Origin: Croceivirga sp009797885
Lineage (GTDB): Bacteria; Bacteroidota; Bacteroidia; Flavobacteriales; Flavobacteriaceae
Reading direction: 5' to 3'
DNA: 64,000 bases
NCBI GenBank assembly: GCA_045866215.1
Contig: AP035880.1
Span: 1,922,001-1,986,000, forward strand
The stretch's first letter is position 1. Each line of letters opens with the position of its first letter. Positions 62,082-64,000 of this stretch are shown piece by piece. Under the pieces are notes generated by a model. It saw only the letters and a program-made list of their open reading frames with translations. It did not search any database and was not told the DNA's origin. The position numbers and the translations under genes are program-made.

Positions 62082-63014
62082 ATGACTATCCAACAATTGA
62101 CTTATGTGGTAGCACTGGACAATCACCGGCATTTTGTAAAAGCGGCAGAGAGTTGTCATGTGGCCCAACCTACATTGACCTTACAGGTAAAAAAATTGGA
62201 AGAACAGATGGCCCTGATGCTCTTTGACCGCAGTAGCCAACCCTTAAAGCCCACTCCCATGGGCGAGATTTTTATTCAAAAGGCCAGGGAAATCCTTGGG
62301 GAGATACAACTGTTAAAGGCAATGGTAAACGATGAGAGAAATCTAATGAACGGCACCTTTAGGGTTGGTATTATTCCCACCTTGGCCCCTTATTTATTGC
62401 CCTTGTTCATTAAGGAATTTTTAGCCCAATTTCCAGAAATAAAACTTGAAATACAGGAATTGAAGAGCAACGATATCATCACCAAATTGGAAAAGGACCT
62501 TTTGGACATTGGCCTTTTGGCCACACCCTTAAACGAGAACAATATCCGTGAAATCACTTTATTCTATGAACCGTTCCTAGTTTACACGGACGATAAGGAT
62601 ACCCTGATCCATAACGATGAAAAGATACACGCAAGTGATCTGACACCAGAAGGCCTTTGGCTATTGGGGCAGGGCCATTGTTTTCGAAACCATACTCTGA
62701 ACGTCTGCGAATTTGATACCTTGGATTACAACCGCAACCTTTTTATGGAAGGGGGCTCCATTGAGACCCTTAAAAAAATGATCAAGGAAATATCCGGTTA
62801 TACCTTAATACCAGAACTTTCTTATAGCAAACACACCGACCAGGAAAATACCATTCGATTTGAAGAACCCCAACCTGTTAGGGAAATCAGTATTGTCACC
62901 CATAAAAACTTTACAAGGGAACGGTTGATTTCTGAATTGCGAAAATCAATTCTGGAGCATACGCCAAAGTCGTTTAAAAAGAATACACGGTTTGTAAAGG
63001 TAAAGTGGCGTTGA
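62082..63014 (+). CDS. oxyR: OxyR-like LysR-type peroxide sensor
   Basis: A 310-residue LysR regulator from the ATG at 62082 (MTIQQLTYVVALDNHRHFVK; the longer frame to 62028 is not protein-like). HTH at 1-60, then a sensor domain with Cys200 and Cys209 in QGHCFRNHTLNVCE, the exact positions of OxyR's redox pair. Activates peroxide defence genes when oxidised. Divergent from catalase. Confidence 0.93.
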   Translation: MTIQQLTYVVALDNHRHFVKAAESCHVAQPTLTLQVKKLEEQMALMLFDRSSQPLKPTPMGEIFIQKAREILGEIQLLKAMVNDERNLMNGTFRVGIIPTLAPYLLPLFIKEFLAQFPEIKLEIQELKSNDIITKLEKDLLDIGLLATPLNENNIREITLFYEPFLVYTDDKDTLIHNDEKIHASDLTPEGLWLLGQGHCFRNHTLNVCEFDTLDYNRNLFMEGGSIETLKKMIKEISGYTLIPELSYSKHTDQENTIRFEEPQPVREISIVTHKNFTRERLISELRKSILEHTPKSFKKNTRFVKVKWR

Positions 63015-63375
63015 TCCAAGCACCATAAAGACAATGTCCTTTTTTCATTTGTGGATGGAAAAATCCTTTGGTCCATTAGGTGAAAAGCCAAGTTACATTC
63101 CCTTACCCTTGTTGCAAGGAAAAAATCAACAAACGCTCCGTTTCAATAATTGATACTCTCCCTGTTTTTTAAATTCCCTAATGGATATTCCGGTAAGTCT
63201 TTAAGGCCATCTTGGTTTTTCCATGGAAAAATTCATTTAAATGTTTGGGTGAACATAAAGTTACCTCGGATGAGCAGCGTTCAAATACAAAACAGCCCTG
63301 TATTGAAGCACATAACCGAATGGTGTTGACTACATAAATTTGATTACTATCTTTATTGTAAGTTACTTGTTAGCA
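63015..63375. other. 361-bp gap, no gene seen
   Basis: A/T-rich, no protein-like frame and no strong terminator; probably carries the promoter of the membrane protein starting at 63376. Confidence 0.4.
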
Positions 63376-64000
63376 ATGGGTTCTATAGTATTCTTTATTG
63401 TATGGGCGGCTTTGTTACATGGTCTTTTCCTGGCAATTCTATATATGTTTTCAAAAAAGAATAGAATTTTTGCGAACAAGTTGCTGGGTTTATTTTTATT
63501 GGCCATAATTCTTGAAGCCATAACTGCGATTTGGCCTTACCATACTATTGGCAGTTATGATATTGATGCATATTTTTCCCTTCCAGATGTGGTTATCTTT
63601 ATCCCAATTCTTTTTTTTCATTTTGTTCTCGAAAAACTCGGGAATACCCATAGTTATCGAAATTTCTTAGGTATCCATTATTCCCTGGCAACAGTTATTG
63701 GCGCGGTTACCTTTGTCAATATTTATCTATTCTTTTTCAAAGATTCCTCCCTCACCAAAATGTTTGGGGTGGAAACGGTTTACTGGGCCCATTTTGGGGT
63801 TAAATTACTTGGATTCCTTGTCACAGTGTACACTTTTTCCATTGCAGCATGGGAGATTAGGCAATTCAAAAAATTGGTGCGAAACGAATTCTCGGATTTT
63901 AGCTTGCTCCAAATGAATTGGTTGATGAATTTTATTTACTTTCTTGTTCCGGTAATCCTGCTTTGGGGAATAGCCTTGTTCACCGTGGTTTTTGTTCCTA
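63376..64000 (+). CDS. Multi-spanning membrane protein, 3' end cut
   Basis: The frame from ATG 63376 runs open to the window end (208 codons): MGSIVFFIVWAALLHGLFLA and at least six hydrophobic segments, with cytosolic loop SKKNRIFANKLLGLFLLAII. The pattern (7-TM N-terminus, ANKLLG) resembles membrane sensor heads of AraC-type or LytS-type regulators in flavobacteria. The effector part is beyond the edge, so function is undecided. Confidence 0.6.
   Translation, partial: MGSIVFFIVWAALLHGLFLAILYMFSKKNRIFANKLLGLFLLAIILEAITAIWPYHTIGSYDIDAYFSLPDVVIFIPILFFHFVLEKLGNTHSYRNFLGIHYSLATVIGAVTFVNIYLFFFKDSSLTKMFGVETVYWAHFGVKLLGFLVTVYTFSIAAWEIRQFKKLVRNEFSDFSLLQMNWLMNFIYFLVPVILLWGIALFTVVFVP

Overview
This window comes from a chromosome of the Bacteroidota, most likely a marine member of the Flavobacteriaceae. 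Supporting signs are the promoter type (-7 box TAnnTTTG instead of a sigma70 -10), very few Shine-Dalgarno sequences, many short lipoproteins, a TonB-dependent receptor with an N-terminal carboxypeptidase-like domain, LytS/LytTR signalling, an SDR-type threonine dehydrogenase, DUF2452 and a ribonucleotide reductase whose ATP-cone sits on the small subunit. Species cannot be fixed from the sequence alone. Layout: 0-9 kb holds housekeeping and accessory genes (a CBS protein cut by the window edge, M28 peptidase, two Rossmann-fold SDR enzymes, TPR and lipoproteins, moaC-moaE). At 8.7-11 kb there is a large lipoprotein, a tRNA-Arg(CCT) followed by a 97-bp tandem repeat that re-copies the tRNA 3' end, and a GNAT enzyme. 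At 11.5-14.3 kb is a surface-repeat protein - LytS kinase - LytTR regulator operon. At 14.8-21.5 kb is an iron/siderophore-type uptake locus (Fur-family regulator, two small membrane proteins, PepSY membrane protein, TonB receptor, lipoprotein) with two Fur-box-like palindromes. At 21.7-25.2 kb are a flavin amine oxidase, folE, a glutathione peroxidase and small conserved genes. The core of the window, 25.4-47.3 kb, is a sulfane-sulfur/sulfite handling region: a long operon joining an RND efflux pump (TolC-adaptor-RND) to DUF2892 and two YeeE/YedE sulfur transporters and a receiver protein; a Tat-exported sulfite oxidase with its cytochrome c; a rhodanese-cytochrome c-thioredoxin operon; a persulfide dioxygenase/rhodanese fusion with HMA and rhodanese partners; and a SulP permease. 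Reading the intergenic regions, I find the same 14-bp palindrome (GTAAC-N4-GTTAC type) exactly 22 nt upstream of a TAnnTTTG box in front of four of these transcription units, and a fifth copy with the same 22-nt spacing in front of the sulfite oxidase gene, except that there a ~192-bp MITE has landed exactly in the -7 box. The spacing places the palindrome near -42, the class II position of Crp/Fnr activators, and a Crp/Fnr-family gene with three cysteines near its effector domain lies just downstream (50.4-51.0 kb). This is the most interesting system in the window: a compact, apparently undescribed sulfur regulon with one member rewired by a mobile element. Genes interspersed in that region (sterol-desaturase-like protein, serine hydrolase, rsgA, a repeat/coiled-coil secreted protein, an orphan Pycsar-type membrane effector) show no such operator. 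The last part (47.5-64 kb) contains a serine hydrolase/lipoprotein pair, the Crp regulator, an aldehyde dehydrogenase, a TetR gene and short-chain dehydrogenase sharing a candidate operator, glycerate kinase, the nrdB-nrdA operon, a catalase-glutamyl-tRNA reductase-ankyrin operon divergent from oxyR, and the beginning of a multi-spanning membrane protein cut by the window end.
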